Assembly (NCBI RefSeq): GCF_000758665.1
Contig: NZ_CP009285.1
Coordinates: forward strand, 6,696,001 to 6,760,000
DNA: 64,000 nucleotides
DNA from: Paenibacillus borealis
GTDB taxonomy: Bacteria > Bacillota > Bacilli > Paenibacillales > Paenibacillaceae
Direction of reading: 5' to 3'
Program-made: the position numbers and the translations under genes
The notes under the pieces: generated by a model
The model's input: only the letters and a program-made list of their open reading frames with translations
Databases searched by the model: none
Told to the model about the DNA's origin: nothing
Shown here: positions 6,837 through 15,915 of the stretch, one piece after another
Position numbering within the stretch: the first letter of the stretch is position 1
Layout: each line of letters starts with the position of its first letter

Positions 6837-8186
6837 ATGAAGAAGAAAGACAAGCCTTCCTGGGGAAACGCCGGTACGGAGAACGAACTGCCAAAGGAAG
6901 ATTCCAAGGAACAGCTATTATTCGATAAAAAACTAAGCCGCCGCGATATGTTGCGGCTTACAGGCGCCTCCAGCCTCGGGCTTCTGCTCGGCGGCGGCGG
7001 GATGGGCGGCATTCTGGCGGCACGCAAAGCCGCAGGGCAGGCGGGCCAGGCAGGCGCTTCCCCGCAACACACGGGAACAGACATTATTCCATTCTACGGG
7101 AATCATCAGGCGGGAATCACTACACCTGCGCAGAATTTCCTGTGCTTCGCTGCGTTTGACCTGACGACAACCAAGCTCAGTGACGTCCAGAAACTGCTGG
7201 AAGCCTGGACTGCAGCGGCCGCTGCCCTTACTTCCGGTACGCTGATCGGCAGCGTGAACGACAATCCCAATCTTCCGCCAGCCGACACTGGTGAGGCAGA
7301 TGGCCTTACTCCTTCCAAATGCACGCTTACCTTCGGTGCGGGTCCTGCCTTCTTTGACGACAGGTTCGGACTGGCTGCTAAGCGGCCCGCCTCCTTCTCC
7401 GATCTCCCGGCATTTACGGGAGACAGCCTGGAGCCCCAGTGGTGTGGCGGCGACCTCTGTGTGCAGGCCTGCGCTGACGATCTGCAGGTGGCGTTCCATG
7501 CCATCCGCAATCTGGCCCGCATCGCCCGGGGCACGGCGGTGCTGCGCTGGACGCAGGAGGGCTTCCAGCGCACCGGCAGCGCCGATCCGGCAGGCGGCAC
7601 ACCCCGTAATCTGCTCGGCTTCAAGGACGGCACGGGCAATCCCGACGTCACTGATGAAGCCGAGATGCGAAGTGTCGTCTGGAGCGGAAGCGCCGATGGC
7701 CCCGCCTGGATGAACGGCGGCACGTATCTCGCTCTGCGCCGGGTACGCTTTCGCATTGAGGTCTGGGACCGCTCTACCCTGAGCGATCAGGAAGCAACGT
7801 TCGGGCGGCACCGGCAGAGCGGCGCCCCGATCGGCGCCCGGGATGAGTTCGCTGAGCTGAATCTCGAAGCGGCTGATGCCAGCGGCAAGCCTGTCATCCC
7901 GCCGGATTCCCATTCGGCCCTCGCCCACGGGGACGGCTCGGTCAAAATGCTGCGCCGCTCCTACTCCTATTCCAGCGGCATGGATCTCAAGACCGGACAG
8001 CTGGATGCAGGACTGGTATTCATCAGCTTCCAGAAGGACCTGATGAAGCAGTTCGTGAGCATCCAGCAGCGCCTCTCGAAGAATGACCGGCTGAATGAAT
8101 ATATGGTCCATACCGGCAGCGCCGTATTCGCCTGCTTCCCCGGTGTACGGGAAGGCGGATATATTGGAGAGACGCTGCTGGGGTGA
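6837..8186 (+). CDS. efeB: Dyp-type haem peroxidase EfeB, Tat-exported
   Basis: A protein of about 449 residues. The N-terminus carries a twin-arginine signal, 'SRRDMLRLTGASSLGLLLGG', so the protein is exported folded with its haem. The Dyp-type peroxidase domain follows, with the diagnostic 'GFKDGTGNP' (GxxDG) motif near residue 255 and a His-containing segment 'DSHSALAHGDG' near 358 in the haem-ligand region. The ATG at 6837 has GGGAG ten bases upstream. A GTG at 6828 overlaps the efeO stop but lies too close to that site. EfeB oxidises ferrous iron, or acts on haem, at the outer face of the membrane for the EfeUOB importer. The gene is translationally close-coupled to efeO. Confidence 0.93.
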   Translation: MKKKDKPSWGNAGTENELPKEDSKEQLLFDKKLSRRDMLRLTGASSLGLLLGGGGMGGILAARKAAGQAGQAGASPQHTGTDIIPFYGNHQAGITTPAQNFLCFAAFDLTTTKLSDVQKLLEAWTAAAAALTSGTLIGSVNDNPNLPPADTGEADGLTPSKCTLTFGAGPAFFDDRFGLAAKRPASFSDLPAFTGDSLEPQWCGGDLCVQACADDLQVAFHAIRNLARIARGTAVLRWTQEGFQRTGSADPAGGTPRNLLGFKDGTGNPDVTDEAEMRSVVWSGSADGPAWMNGGTYLALRRVRFRIEVWDRSTLSDQEATFGRHRQSGAPIGARDEFAELNLEAADASGKPVIPPDSHSALAHGDGSVKMLRRSYSYSSGMDLKTGQLDAGLVFISFQKDLMKQFVSIQQRLSKNDRLNEYMVHTGSAVFACFPGVREGGYIGETLLG

Positions 8187-8293
8187 CGTACTTTGGAAGC
8201 ATTGCCCGGATTCAGCGTGAGGAATTGACGCTGAAATTTGGCGCCGGATACATCCGGGTGCCAAAGGTTGTTCAGCGTGACCAGAATCAGCGG

Positions 8294-8580
8294 GATGAAC
8301 GAGATGTGGGACGAACGAGATGTGGGACGAACGATCAAGAACAAATAATCCGGAGCAGACTGGAGATTTGAGAACAGGATGTGGGACGGGGAAATTGCAG
8401 GATGAACGAGATGTGGGACGAACGTCACGAACAAATAATCCGGAGCAGACTGGAGATCTGTGAACAGGATGTGTGTTTCGGAAATTGCAGGATGAACGAG
8501 ATGTGGGACAAACGATCACGAACAAATAATCCGGAGCAGACAGGAGATTTCAGAACAGGATGTGTGTCGCGGAAATCGCG
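8294..8580. repeat. Three tandem copies of a 90-bp repeat between efeB and efeU
   Basis: Units start with GATGAACGAGATGTGGGAC at 8294, 8401 and 8491. Each continues through AACAAATAATCCGGAGCAGAC and GAACAGGATGTG. Copies two and three are exactly 90 bp apart. The first is longer (107 bp) because ACGAGATGTGGGACGA is doubled inside it. No start site or long conserved frame is visible, so I regard it as non-coding. Confidence 0.85.
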
Positions 8581-8658
8581 GAAAGAAACGGAGCAGCGGC
8601 GGGATTGAGTAAATGGAGGGGCGGCTGGCAACTGGCGCGGCGGCAAACGGAATCAGGC

Positions 8659-8840
8659 AAAATGTTGTATGGAATACAACCCGAATACCGAGTTTCCTGC
8701 CTATTTGGACGGATTGTTGTATGAAATACAACAATCGCTTCGTTTACCAGCCTGGAACCGGTGGAATGCTGCATTTCATACAACAATTTTAGTTTAGGGG
8801 CAATATTTTAAAAGAAATGTTGTATTTCGTGCAGGATTGT
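8659..8840. repeat. Four-box intergenic element, family I, copy C
   Basis: Boxes at 8660-8680, 8712-8735, 8764-8788 (inverted) and 8815-8838, spacing 51-53 bp, in the same orientation as copy B. Several boxes here are nearly palindromic (TTGTTGTATGAAATACAACAA). Together with the 90-bp tandem it fills the gap that splits the efe genes. Confidence 0.82.
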
Positions 8841-8986
8841 TGGCCGAGAATCAGGAGCAACAACTGCTGCCGCCCCGAAGTCCCAATGTTCACTGCAGTG
8901 ACAACCACGCTTCACACGCAACACTTAAGTCCGCCTTCTATAGAAGAAAGATAATAGCATGCTTATTCGCGAAGGGAATGATCCCG

Positions 8987-10801
8987 ATGATCATAACGGT
9001 TAAAATCAGTCCATGGCGGCAGATCAGGGCAGCGCTGCTGCTGATCTGCCTGCTTCTGCTGCTGCCCGGCGCGCCGGCTTCTGCGTCAGGCGCGCCGCTG
9101 GATGAGCTGCTGCCGCCCGTAGGCAGCGCGCTTGTAGAGGCCGGCCAGAGCCGCTGGGATGCGGCGGCAGCCGATGTGGAATCGTTCGCGGTGCTGTGGC
9201 GCAGCGCGAACGAAAGCACGCCGGACCCGGCACTTGCCGGTCCGGCAGCAGAGGTCGACGCCGCGCTGGCAGCCGCGGCGCAGGCCCTTGCGGCCGGCGG
9301 CGGAGCGCACGCCAAGGCCGCCCTGTCCACGCTCGCCAGAAGCGTGGACGCGTACGTCACCGCCGCTGCAGGCGGAGGCGGCGGTGACACAGGCGCCGCC
9401 GGGCGCGCAGCGGCGGCGAAGCTGCTGCCCGCGGCGGAGCGCACGCGGGATGCGGCGCGCAGCGCCGACTGGACGGCGGCGGCGGAAGCCTACCGCGCCG
9501 TCGTGAACGGCTGGACGCCGGCGGAGCGCGGCATCCGCGGGGACAATCCCGCCGTCTACGGCCTGCTGGAGACGAAGATGAGCCTGCTGCGCATTGCGCT
9601 GCAGGCCGAGCCGCTCCGCGAAGAAGCTGCGCTGGCGGAAGCCGAGGCGCTGGTTACGCTGCTGTCCGGTTATAGCGAGGGCAAGGCGGTCGATACCGGT
9701 ACCGCGACGGCGGAGCCCGCCTCCATTGAAGGGCTGATCAGCTACCTGAACAAAGCTTCAGCCTCTGCCGAAGCCGGAGACAGCCCGGCGGCAGCTGAGG
9801 TAATGGAGCAATTCATCACAGCCTGGCCTTCGGCAGAAGGCGCTGTGCAGCTTGCCTCGCCTAAGGTCTATGCCAACATTGAGAATGAAAGCACCGCCGT
9901 CACCGGCTATCTGCTCTCCGATCCTCCGAAGCTTGCCGAAGCACAGGAGATCATGGACAATATGCTCACCGAGCTGACTCCGCTGGCCGGAGAACAGACG
10001 TATACTGCGTGGGATGCGGCACTGATTCTGCTGCGTGAGGGACTGGAGGCGATTCTTGTGCTCGCCGCTCTGCTCGCTTATCTGCGCAGAGAAGCAGAAC
10101 CCGCAGCCCGGCGCTGGGTCTGGTCCGGGGCTGCGGCGGGGCTGGCCGGAAGCATCGGCCTCGCCGTGTTGCTGACCTATACCATCTCGCAGGCAGCCTC
10201 CGGGGGAGCACGTGAGCTGATCGAAGGTATTGCCGGGCTGGTCGCCGTGGTCATGATGCTCACCGTTGGCCGCTGGCTGCACGGCAAATCCAGTACGGCT
10301 GCATGGAATAAGTATGTGGACCGCCAGATGCAGGGTGCGCTTGCCAAGGGCAATCTATGGTATCTGTTCTTCATCGCTGCACTTGCGGTCTTGCGGGAAG
10401 GAGCGGAAACAACCATCTTCTATGCAGGCATGGCACCTGCTATCGCCACTTCCCGGCTGCTGCTGGGAATAGGCGGTGCACTTGCAGTATTGATCGTTCT
10501 GGGCTACGCAATCATTGCCCTGAGCGCCAGACTGCCGGTTGCCGCCTTCTTCCGCACCGCCACAGTGCTGATCTATTATCTCGTATTCCGGTTCCTCGGC
10601 GAGAGCATCCATGCACTCCAAGTGGCCGGCAAAATACCGGCACATGCGGAGAGCAGCCTCCCCTCTATCGGCTGGCTCGGCTTGTATCCGACCTGGGAGA
10701 CCTTTGTGCCGCAGCTGCTCATTCTCGCTTTCATCCTCTGGGAGCTGCTGCGCGGCAGACAACCTTCCAGCAAAACGCGCACAACCCGATTAACCAAATA
10801 A
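8987..10801 (+). CDS. efeU: Ferrous/ferric iron permease EfeU (FTR1 family)
   Basis: A 604-residue membrane protein. The ATG at 8987 has GAAGGG ten bases upstream and is followed directly by a signal or first membrane segment ('ALLLICLLLLLPGAPASA'). The frame upstream to 8837 looks non-coding. Residues 40-340 are an Ala-rich, helical extracytoplasmic domain. The C-terminal 270 residues are the FTR1 permease, with about seven membrane helices and the two REXXE iron motifs, 'LLREGLEAILV' and 'AVLREGAETTIF'. It imports iron delivered by EfeO after EfeB action. It is unusual that it is separated from efeB by 800 bp of repeats. I see no clear separate promoter, so read-through or a cryptic promoter is possible. 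Confidence 0.92.
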   Translation: MIITVKISPWRQIRAALLLICLLLLLPGAPASASGAPLDELLPPVGSALVEAGQSRWDAAAADVESFAVLWRSANESTPDPALAGPAAEVDAALAAAAQALAAGGGAHAKAALSTLARSVDAYVTAAAGGGGGDTGAAGRAAAAKLLPAAERTRDAARSADWTAAAEAYRAVVNGWTPAERGIRGDNPAVYGLLETKMSLLRIALQAEPLREEAALAEAEALVTLLSGYSEGKAVDTGTATAEPASIEGLISYLNKASASAEAGDSPAAAEVMEQFITAWPSAEGAVQLASPKVYANIENESTAVTGYLLSDPPKLAEAQEIMDNMLTELTPLAGEQTYTAWDAALILLREGLEAILVLAALLAYLRREAEPAARRWVWSGAAAGLAGSIGLAVLLTYTISQAASGGARELIEGIAGLVAVVMMLTVGRWLHGKSSTAAWNKYVDRQMQGALAKGNLWYLFFIAALAVLREGAETTIFYAGMAPAIATSRLLLGIGGALAVLIVLGYAIIALSARLPVAAFFRTATVLIYYLVFRFLGESIHALQVAGKIPAHAESSLPSIGWLGLYPTWETFVPQLLILAFILWELLRGRQPSSKTRTTRLTK

Positions 10802-10814
10802 ACACACTAATTAG

Positions 10815-10868
10815 AAAAGCCGCAATCTGCGTGAGTGACCTCAAGCACGCAGATTGCGGCTTTTGATT
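10815..10868 (+). terminator. Strong intrinsic terminator after efeU
   Basis: AAAAGCCGCAATCTGCGTG (10815-10833) pairs perfectly over 19 bp with 10846-10864, and the right arm ends in TTTT. The A and T runs on both sides would let it work in both directions. Confidence 0.92.
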
Positions 10869-10952
10869 TTCCGGTTTGCCCCATCCGCCGCAATTGTTAG
10901 CACAAACGTACATTCAGCCTCCCCTCACTGTTGCCCTCTGCCTGCAAAGGAG

Positions 10953-11143
10953 AATTAAGTGGAAAAACGTCATCTAATATTAGAATAAATCCTGTTTGCA
11001 GCATCACAGTTGGAATAACAACACTTAATTTTACTCAAATAGCAAACGACGAGGATAGGGGTAGAATTAATTAACATAAATCCAATTAAATTCAACAAAA
11101 GAGCAGAAGCAGACTGGTTTAAATGACGATTATCCAACTAATT
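10953..11143. repeat. Four-box intergenic element, family II, copy F (degenerate)
   Basis: Box 1 (10953-10979) shares AAGTGGAAAAACGTCA-CTAAT with 40744-40769. Box 2 (11005-11032), an inverted box 3 (11068-11092) and box 4 (11118-11143) align more weakly with the other boxes of the 40.7-kb copy. Centre spacing is about 52, 62 and 50 bp, the same as in that copy. No gene is visible in this part of the 960-bp gap. Confidence 0.6.
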
Positions 11144-11149
11144 TCCCGG

Positions 11150-11570
11150 CGGGCGGGCGTGTCCCCAGCAGACGCATTTCCGATCGGCACATTTCTAGCC
11201 GGCGCCCCTCCGATCAGCGCATCTCCAGCATTCGCCTTCAGAAGGCCCCTTTCCAGCAGACGCCCCTCCGGCAAGCAACTCTACCACTAGGTACTCCACG
11301 GCAGGTGCATTTCTGATCTGCACGTTCCCAGCAGGCGTGTCTCCAGCAAGCGCATCTCCCGCAGACCCCTCTCCAGCAAACGCCCCTCCGGCAAGCAACT
11401 CTACCACTAGGTACGCCACGGCAGGTGCATTTCCGATCGGCACGTTCCCCAGCAGGCGCGTCTCCGTCAAACGCATCTCCCGCAGGCGCGCTTCTCGCTG
11501 GAGCGTCCCCGGCTGGCACCTCTCCAGCAGACGCGCCTCAGGCTAGCGTATTTCTGCGCACTTAGGGCAA
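11150..11570. repeat. 15-bp GC-rich minisatellite with a 120-bp higher-order unit
   Basis: Imperfect 15-bp units, best seen on the minus strand as GCYGGAGAYGCGCYT, fill this stretch. A larger block beginning CGCCCCTCCGGCAAGCAACT occurs at 11261 and again at 11381, exactly 120 bp (eight units) apart. Because 15 is a multiple of three, five-residue repeats appear in all frames (for example AGDAL/AGDTP on the minus strand). No frame has a ribosome site or runs through the whole array. It may be non-coding or the wreck of a pentapeptide-type gene. Confidence 0.75.
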
Positions 11571-11595
11571 ACTCACTATTGCATCCTTGGGCGAT

Positions 11596-11659
11596 TTGAT
11601 TTATTCTAAACATGAAAATAATTTTCTTAATTATCAACATATTAACTAAAATAATTTCA
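11596..11659 (+). promoter_or_regulatory. rpiR-nagBA promoter with two candidate operators
   Basis: TTGATT (11596-11601), a 17-bp spacer and TAATTT (11619-11624) form a plausible promoter. The -10 lies inside GAAAATAATTTTC (11614-11626), a perfect inverted repeat. A similar site, TAAAATAATTTCA, lies at 11647-11659, 33 bp (about three helical turns) downstream. Both suit the AT-rich palindromes bound by SIS-domain RpiR regulators, so autoregulation is likely. Confidence 0.6.
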
Positions 11660-11764
11660 GAACACTATTTCGAGTCTGCTTCCCATCCATTCGACAATCA
11701 TAGTAAGCAGCGTCACCCTAAACACAAACAACCTGTATGATTTCAAAGAAAAGAAGGTGAGTAC

Positions 11765-12643
11765 TTGTCTCCAATCCTGCATGCCCTGGAGCATGACAAG
11801 CCCAAGCTGTCACAAATGGAGCGCAAGCTGGCGGAACGTATCCTGGCTTCCCCGGGAGAGATCGTCCATATGGGTATTACGGATCTTGCCGAAGAGTGCG
11901 GCATCAGCCCGGCAACCATTACGCGGTTCTGCAAGGTGCTGCATTTCAAAGGTTTCCCTGATTTCAAAGTCAAGCTGGCGGCTGAGCTCGCCCATAGCGA
12001 CGCTTCGCCGCAGGACGGCGGCTCCTCTTACCAGGATATCGTAGCCGGCAATCCGCTGCCGTTCATTGTCGAGGCGATGCAGGCTAATCATCTGGCCTCC
12101 ATCCGGGATACCACCTCGCTGCTTGATCTCGGACGGCTGCAGAGCGTGATCGATCTGCTCTGCCGGGCACGGCGGGTCGATCTGTACGGGATGGCAACCT
12201 CATCCATTGTCGCCCAGGATTTCTATCAGAAGCTGATCCGCATCGGCGTGAACTGCACTGCTTTTGCCGATTCGCATATGCAGATTACTTCCGCTTCTTC
12301 GCTCGCTGCCGGTGATGTCGCGTTTGCAGTCTCTTATTCGGGTGAAACCCCGGAGACGATCGATGCGTTAACCTGTGCTGCGGCAAGCGGCGCGGCCACG
12401 GTCTCATTAACCTCATATGGAAGCAGCACACTGGCAACACTGGCCGATATCCCGCTGTTCTCATCCTCACTTGAGCAGGGCATGCGGCGCGGCGACATGG
12501 CCTCAAGAATTGCCCAGCTGCATATCATTGACATCCTGTTCACCGGCATGGTCAGCACCCGGTTCGGGGATTTCATTCCCAAGCTGGAGCAGTCTTATCT
12601 GAATGTACAACACTACCGTCATAAACGGGGAGGACAATCGTAA
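11765..12643 (+). CDS. RpiR/MurR-family regulator with SIS domain
   Basis: A 292-residue regulator read from a TTG that follows AAGGTGA. Residues 1-80 are the RpiR-type helix-turn-helix ('ITDLAEECGISPATITRFCKVLHFKGFPDFK'-like region). Residues 120-260 are a SIS phosphosugar-binding domain with 'YGMATSSIVAQDFYQKL' and 'FAVSYSGETPETIDAL', the phosphate-binding strand-loop. SIS regulators of this type sense sugar phosphates such as GlcNAc-6-P or MurNAc-6-P. It lies one base from nagB (stop and start overlap) and heads the operon, so it very probably controls nagBA. Confidence 0.9.
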   Translation: MSPILHALEHDKPKLSQMERKLAERILASPGEIVHMGITDLAEECGISPATITRFCKVLHFKGFPDFKVKLAAELAHSDASPQDGGSSYQDIVAGNPLPFIVEAMQANHLASIRDTTSLLDLGRLQSVIDLLCRARRVDLYGMATSSIVAQDFYQKLIRIGVNCTAFADSHMQITSASSLAAGDVAFAVSYSGETPETIDALTCAAASGAATVSLTSYGSSTLATLADIPLFSSSLEQGMRRGDMASRIAQLHIIDILFTGMVSTRFGDFIPKLEQSYLNVQHYRHKRGGQS

Positions 12644-13371
12644 TGAATATTTTGAAATTCCAGAACGAAGAAGATTTCGCAGTAACCGGGGCGAACCTGA
12701 TTGCCAGCCTGCTGCAGAGCAATCCCAAAGCCGTGCTGGGTCTGGCTACCGGAAGCTCTCCTGTCGGCGTGTACGGGAAGCTGGTGGAAATGCACCGCAA
12801 GGGCATCGTCAGCTTCGCCAAAGCGTCTTCCTATAACCTGGATGAATATGTCGGCCTACCGGTCGATCATCCGCAGAGCTACCGCAGCTTCATGAATGAG
12901 CATCTGTTCAACCATATCGATATTGACCTGGCCCGTACCCATGTCCCGAACGGGAATGCTCCGGATCTGGATGCCGAATGTCTGGCTTATGACCGGATGC
13001 TGGAGGATAACGGTCCTGTGGATCTGCAGATTCTCGGCATCGGCAGCAATGGCCATATCGGCTTCAATGAGCCGGATGCCAGCCTCAGCAGTGGGACGCA
13101 TGTCGTTGACCTGCTGGAGGAAACGCTGGAAGCCAACGCCCGCTTCTTCGATAAGCTCGAGGATGTGCCGCGGCAGGCCGTAACGATGGGCATCGGAGGT
13201 ATTCTCAAAGCCAAGCAGATTGTGCTGCTGGTACGCGGGGAAGAGAAAGCGGAAGCGGTAAAAAATGCGCTGGAGGGTCCAATTACGACCCAATGTCCTG
13301 CCTCGCTGCTGCAGAGCCATCCGAATGTTGTGGTCCTGCTTGATGAAGGAGCAGCAAAATGGCTGAAATAA
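12643..13371 (+). CDS. nagB: Glucosamine-6-phosphate deaminase NagB
   Basis: A 242-residue enzyme of normal length for Gram-positive NagB. Visible motifs are the phosphate loop 'LATGSSPVGVY' near residue 33, 'YNLDEYVGL' near 65 and the catalytic segment 'GIGSNGHIGFNEP' near 128-140. It converts glucosamine-6-phosphate to fructose-6-phosphate and ammonia in the cytoplasm. GGGGAGG lies upstream of the ATG. It overlaps the following nagA by 13 bases, and the preceding RpiR gene by one. Confidence 0.96.
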   Translation: MNILKFQNEEDFAVTGANLIASLLQSNPKAVLGLATGSSPVGVYGKLVEMHRKGIVSFAKASSYNLDEYVGLPVDHPQSYRSFMNEHLFNHIDIDLARTHVPNGNAPDLDAECLAYDRMLEDNGPVDLQILGIGSNGHIGFNEPDASLSSGTHVVDLLEETLEANARFFDKLEDVPRQAVTMGIGGILKAKQIVLLVRGEEKAEAVKNALEGPITTQCPASLLQSHPNVVVLLDEGAAKWLK

Positions 13372-14564
13372 ATAGCTCAACCGGGGAACTGCTGTACGGC
13401 AAAGTACTTACTCCTGAGGGGGTCATCCAAAAGGGTGTAATTGCCGTTTCGGAAGGCCTGATCCAATATGCCGGAGAGGCCGCCTGGCTTCCGGCAGCTT
13501 ATGCTAATTGGAAGGCGGGGACTTCATCTGAGCCGGAAGGACTGCTGATTCCCGGATTTGTTGATGTGCATGTGCATGGTGGAGCCGGTTACGATTTCAT
13601 GTACAGCGATGCCGATTCTCTGAACACCATTACCCGCTTCCATGCTTCACAAGGCACAACGTCTATGCTGGCCACGACAATGACCGCTGCCAAGGCTGAC
13701 ATCGACCGTGTACTGTCGGAAGTGGATGCTTATCGTAATGCTGACGGCGGCATGCCTTATGCCCAGCTGGCAGGCGTGCATCTGGAAGGCCCGTTCATCA
13801 GCCCGAAATGGCCCGGAGCCCAGAATCCCGAACATATTGTTCCGGCGAATATATTATGGCTGGAGGAATGGGAGGGCCGTTATCCGGGGATGATCCGCCA
13901 GGTTACACTGGCCCCGGAACGCGAAGGGGCACAGGATGCCATCCAGTGGCTGCGTAAGCACGGGATTACGGCAGCTCTCGGCCATACGGATGCCTCGTTC
14001 GAAGAGGTTATTGCCGCTGCAGATGCCGGCCTAAACCAGGCTGTGCACATGTTCAATGCCATGACGCCGCTGCATCACCGCAAGCCGGGAACCGCAGGTG
14101 CTGTCCTATTCGATCCGCGGATCCGTGCGGAGGTTATTGCTGACGGCATTCATGTTCATCCGGCAGCAATCAGCATTATTACCCGGCTCAAGAACGAACA
14201 CAATCTGCTGCTGATCACAGACGCCATGTCAGCAACCGGACTCAGCGACGGAGAATACGCCATCGGCGATTTGCCCGTTATTGTGAGCGGCGGAATCGCT
14301 ACGCTGAAGGAGCATCCCGAATCTCTGGCCGGCAGTACATTGACCATGATCCGCGGCTTCCGCTACCTGGTTCAGGAGGTCGGCCTCAGCCTGCAGGAAG
14401 CCTCGCAGGCAGCCAGCCTTACCCCGGCGGTGTCGCTTGGCATGCAGCGGTCTATCGGGTCGCTGGAGGCAGGCAAACGCGGCGACATCCTGCTGCTGGA
14501 TGGTGAGCTGAATCTCCGCGGAGTATGGATTGGCGGACGCAAGCTGGAGGCTGAAATAGGTTAG
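13359..14564 (+). CDS. nagA: N-acetylglucosamine-6-phosphate deacetylase NagA
   Basis: A 401-residue amidohydrolase. Metal and substrate residues are visible in 'VDVHVHGGAGYDF' (HxH, residue 69), 'HLEGPFIS' (Glu, 141), 'GHTDASF' (His, 208), 'QAVHMFNAMTPLHHR' (His, 228) and 'LITDAMSATG' (catalytic Asp, 285). It deacetylates GlcNAc-6-P so that NagB can act; together they feed amino-sugar carbon from cell-wall recycling or chitin into glycolysis. GAAGGAG precedes the ATG inside the end of nagB. No phosphotransferase gene is present here. Confidence 0.96.
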   Translation: MAEINSSTGELLYGKVLTPEGVIQKGVIAVSEGLIQYAGEAAWLPAAYANWKAGTSSEPEGLLIPGFVDVHVHGGAGYDFMYSDADSLNTITRFHASQGTTSMLATTMTAAKADIDRVLSEVDAYRNADGGMPYAQLAGVHLEGPFISPKWPGAQNPEHIVPANILWLEEWEGRYPGMIRQVTLAPEREGAQDAIQWLRKHGITAALGHTDASFEEVIAAADAGLNQAVHMFNAMTPLHHRKPGTAGAVLFDPRIRAEVIADGIHVHPAAISIITRLKNEHNLLLITDAMSATGLSDGEYAIGDLPVIVSGGIATLKEHPESLAGSTLTMIRGFRYLVQEVGLSLQEASQAASLTPAVSLGMQRSIGSLEAGKRGDILLLDGELNLRGVWIGGRKLEAEIG

Positions 14565-14614
14565 ACTATGAGTTGTCTGCTGCTCCCCTGATCCATTCTA
14601 TATATGTATAAGCA

Positions 14615-14668
14615 AGCCAAGCAGCCATTCGGCCCGGATCCGGGAGCAGTGGCTGCTTGGCTCTTTGT
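14615..14668 (+). terminator. Terminator of the nag operon
   Basis: AGCCAAGCAGCCA (14615-14627) pairs perfectly with 14650-14662, followed by CTTTGTG. The stem is strong and the T tail modest. It lies between convergent nagA and the spore lipoprotein gene. Confidence 0.8.
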
Positions 14669-14769
14669 GCAGGTGCATTCCTGTACTGTGCTGTGCCCTC
14701 ATGCTGAATAAGCTTCATATTCCTCTGGAATACTAGCCTAATTAAGACAGGGCAGCTTACTCACAATGC

Positions 14770-15726
14770 TTAATACCCGCTGCGCGTAGGGAAGATCCGT
14801 TCAACCATCGTGCGGAACTCATTCGCAAAGCCCTTTAACGGATGCCCTGCACGGAATTCCTGAGCATAATAATCAGCCCGCTCGACGAAATCAGGGTTAG
14901 CCGAGACATACACATTCTTAATGTCTGTCTTTCCCTTTTTAACCTCTGCGGCAATCTTATCCTTCATCTCCTGGGTAAGCGTGTCCTTATCCGTTATCGC
15001 GGTTCCGTTACCCGGTGCCACGCTGCGGATTCCAATGGTATTGCCCAGGCTTTCATCGATGTCGCGTTTCATATGCCGTCCATCGACCATATTGCTGCGG
15101 GACATAATACCGTTGTTGCCGTTCCCCAGATAATTCTCAGGATCTGCAACGCCCGTACCGCCGACAGTTCCCGTGCCTGTCATGCTTCCCGGAATTCCGG
15201 CAATGGAGCCGCCTGTACCCGTCATACCCGGATTACCGGCTACAGTTCCTCTGCCGGTACGCATACTGTTGTCCATTCCACCCATTCCAGCACCTATCCC
15301 TGTTTCCAGCCCGCCTGCCGGTCTGCCTGTACCGCTCAGCATCCCGGATGTGGTACTGCCGCTTGTACTGCCATAGCTGTACGATTTAATTCCCCGGGTG
15401 CTCTTGGCATTTACTCCGCCGGAGGCATCCTCCAGCATTACGGCTACATAGGCGCTTTTGCCTACCAGCATTACGTTGGCCGAACGGACTTCCGGCATGG
15501 CCGCTACACGGTCAGCCAGTTCCTTGCTCACCTCCATGCTGTCGAAGGAGTTGGCACGCATTCCGTTCTGCGCAGAGTTGACGTGAATCCGCCCGTCCGT
15601 CCCCCGCACACTTTTCGTTTCCACCGTATTGCCCGTTGCAGAGTTATTCGCACCGCATCCTGTAATGCTCACCGCGCCCAGCAGCAGCGCAGCAGAAACC
15701 GTTAAACCAAATTTCGATCGTAACAT
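14770..15726 (-). CDS. YhcN/YlaJ-family sporulation lipoprotein
   Basis: A 318-residue lipoprotein with the lipobox SITGC at Cys24. After a short linker comes the YhcN/YlaJ core: 'ELADRVAAMPEVRSANVMLVGKSAYVAVML' type strand-helix repeats around 70-100, and a second matching half near 240-300 ('MKDKIAAEVKKGKTDIKNVYVSANPDFVERADYYAQ'-type). Between the halves is a 110-residue insert very rich in Gly, Met, Thr and Ser, which most family members lack. These lipoproteins are made in the forespore and sit in the inner spore membrane, where some affect germination. Which paralogue this is cannot be told. Confidence 0.85.
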   Translation of the reverse strand: MLRSKFGLTVSAALLLGAVSITGCGANNSATGNTVETKSVRGTDGRIHVNSAQNGMRANSFDSMEVSKELADRVAAMPEVRSANVMLVGKSAYVAVMLEDASGGVNAKSTRGIKSYSYGSTSGSTTSGMLSGTGRPAGGLETGIGAGMGGMDNSMRTGRGTVAGNPGMTGTGGSIAGIPGSMTGTGTVGGTGVADPENYLGNGNNGIMSRSNMVDGRHMKRDIDESLGNTIGIRSVAPGNGTAITDKDTLTQEMKDKIAAEVKKGKTDIKNVYVSANPDFVERADYYAQEFRAGHPLKGFANEFRTMVERIFPTRSGY

Positions 15727-15915
15727 CCGTTCATCCCCCGTCTATAGAATAGTTAAGTGCAGCGTAACAAGCTTTAGCATGGCCTTTGCCCTGCCAAGCT
15801 ATCCTGAAAGGATTTGGCACATCGCTCTTTAACCGTCACGCGTAAGGGAACCTTGGCGTATCTTATAAATAGCAGACTGTGTTTCTCCGCAAGGTTAATG
15901 TCAGGAGGGGTGATA

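Noticed and set aside
6933..8525. 530-residue minus-strand frame over efeB
   Set aside because: It lies opposite a clear Tat-exported Dyp peroxidase in GC-rich DNA and shows no domain or start site.
8938..9444. Ala-rich minus-strand frame opposite the N-terminal half of efeU
   Set aside because: High GC content keeps several frames open here; the plus-strand FTR1 protein with both REXXE motifs is the real gene.
11195..11546. Short proteins with five-residue repeats
   Set aside because: The canonical pentapeptide-repeat pattern A-[DN]-L-x-x is not met, no frame spans the array and no start site is seen; recorded as a minisatellite.
15814..15915. Upstream extension of the GT4 gene
   Set aside because: No ribosome site; AGGAGG and the first beta-strand both point to the TTG at 15916.
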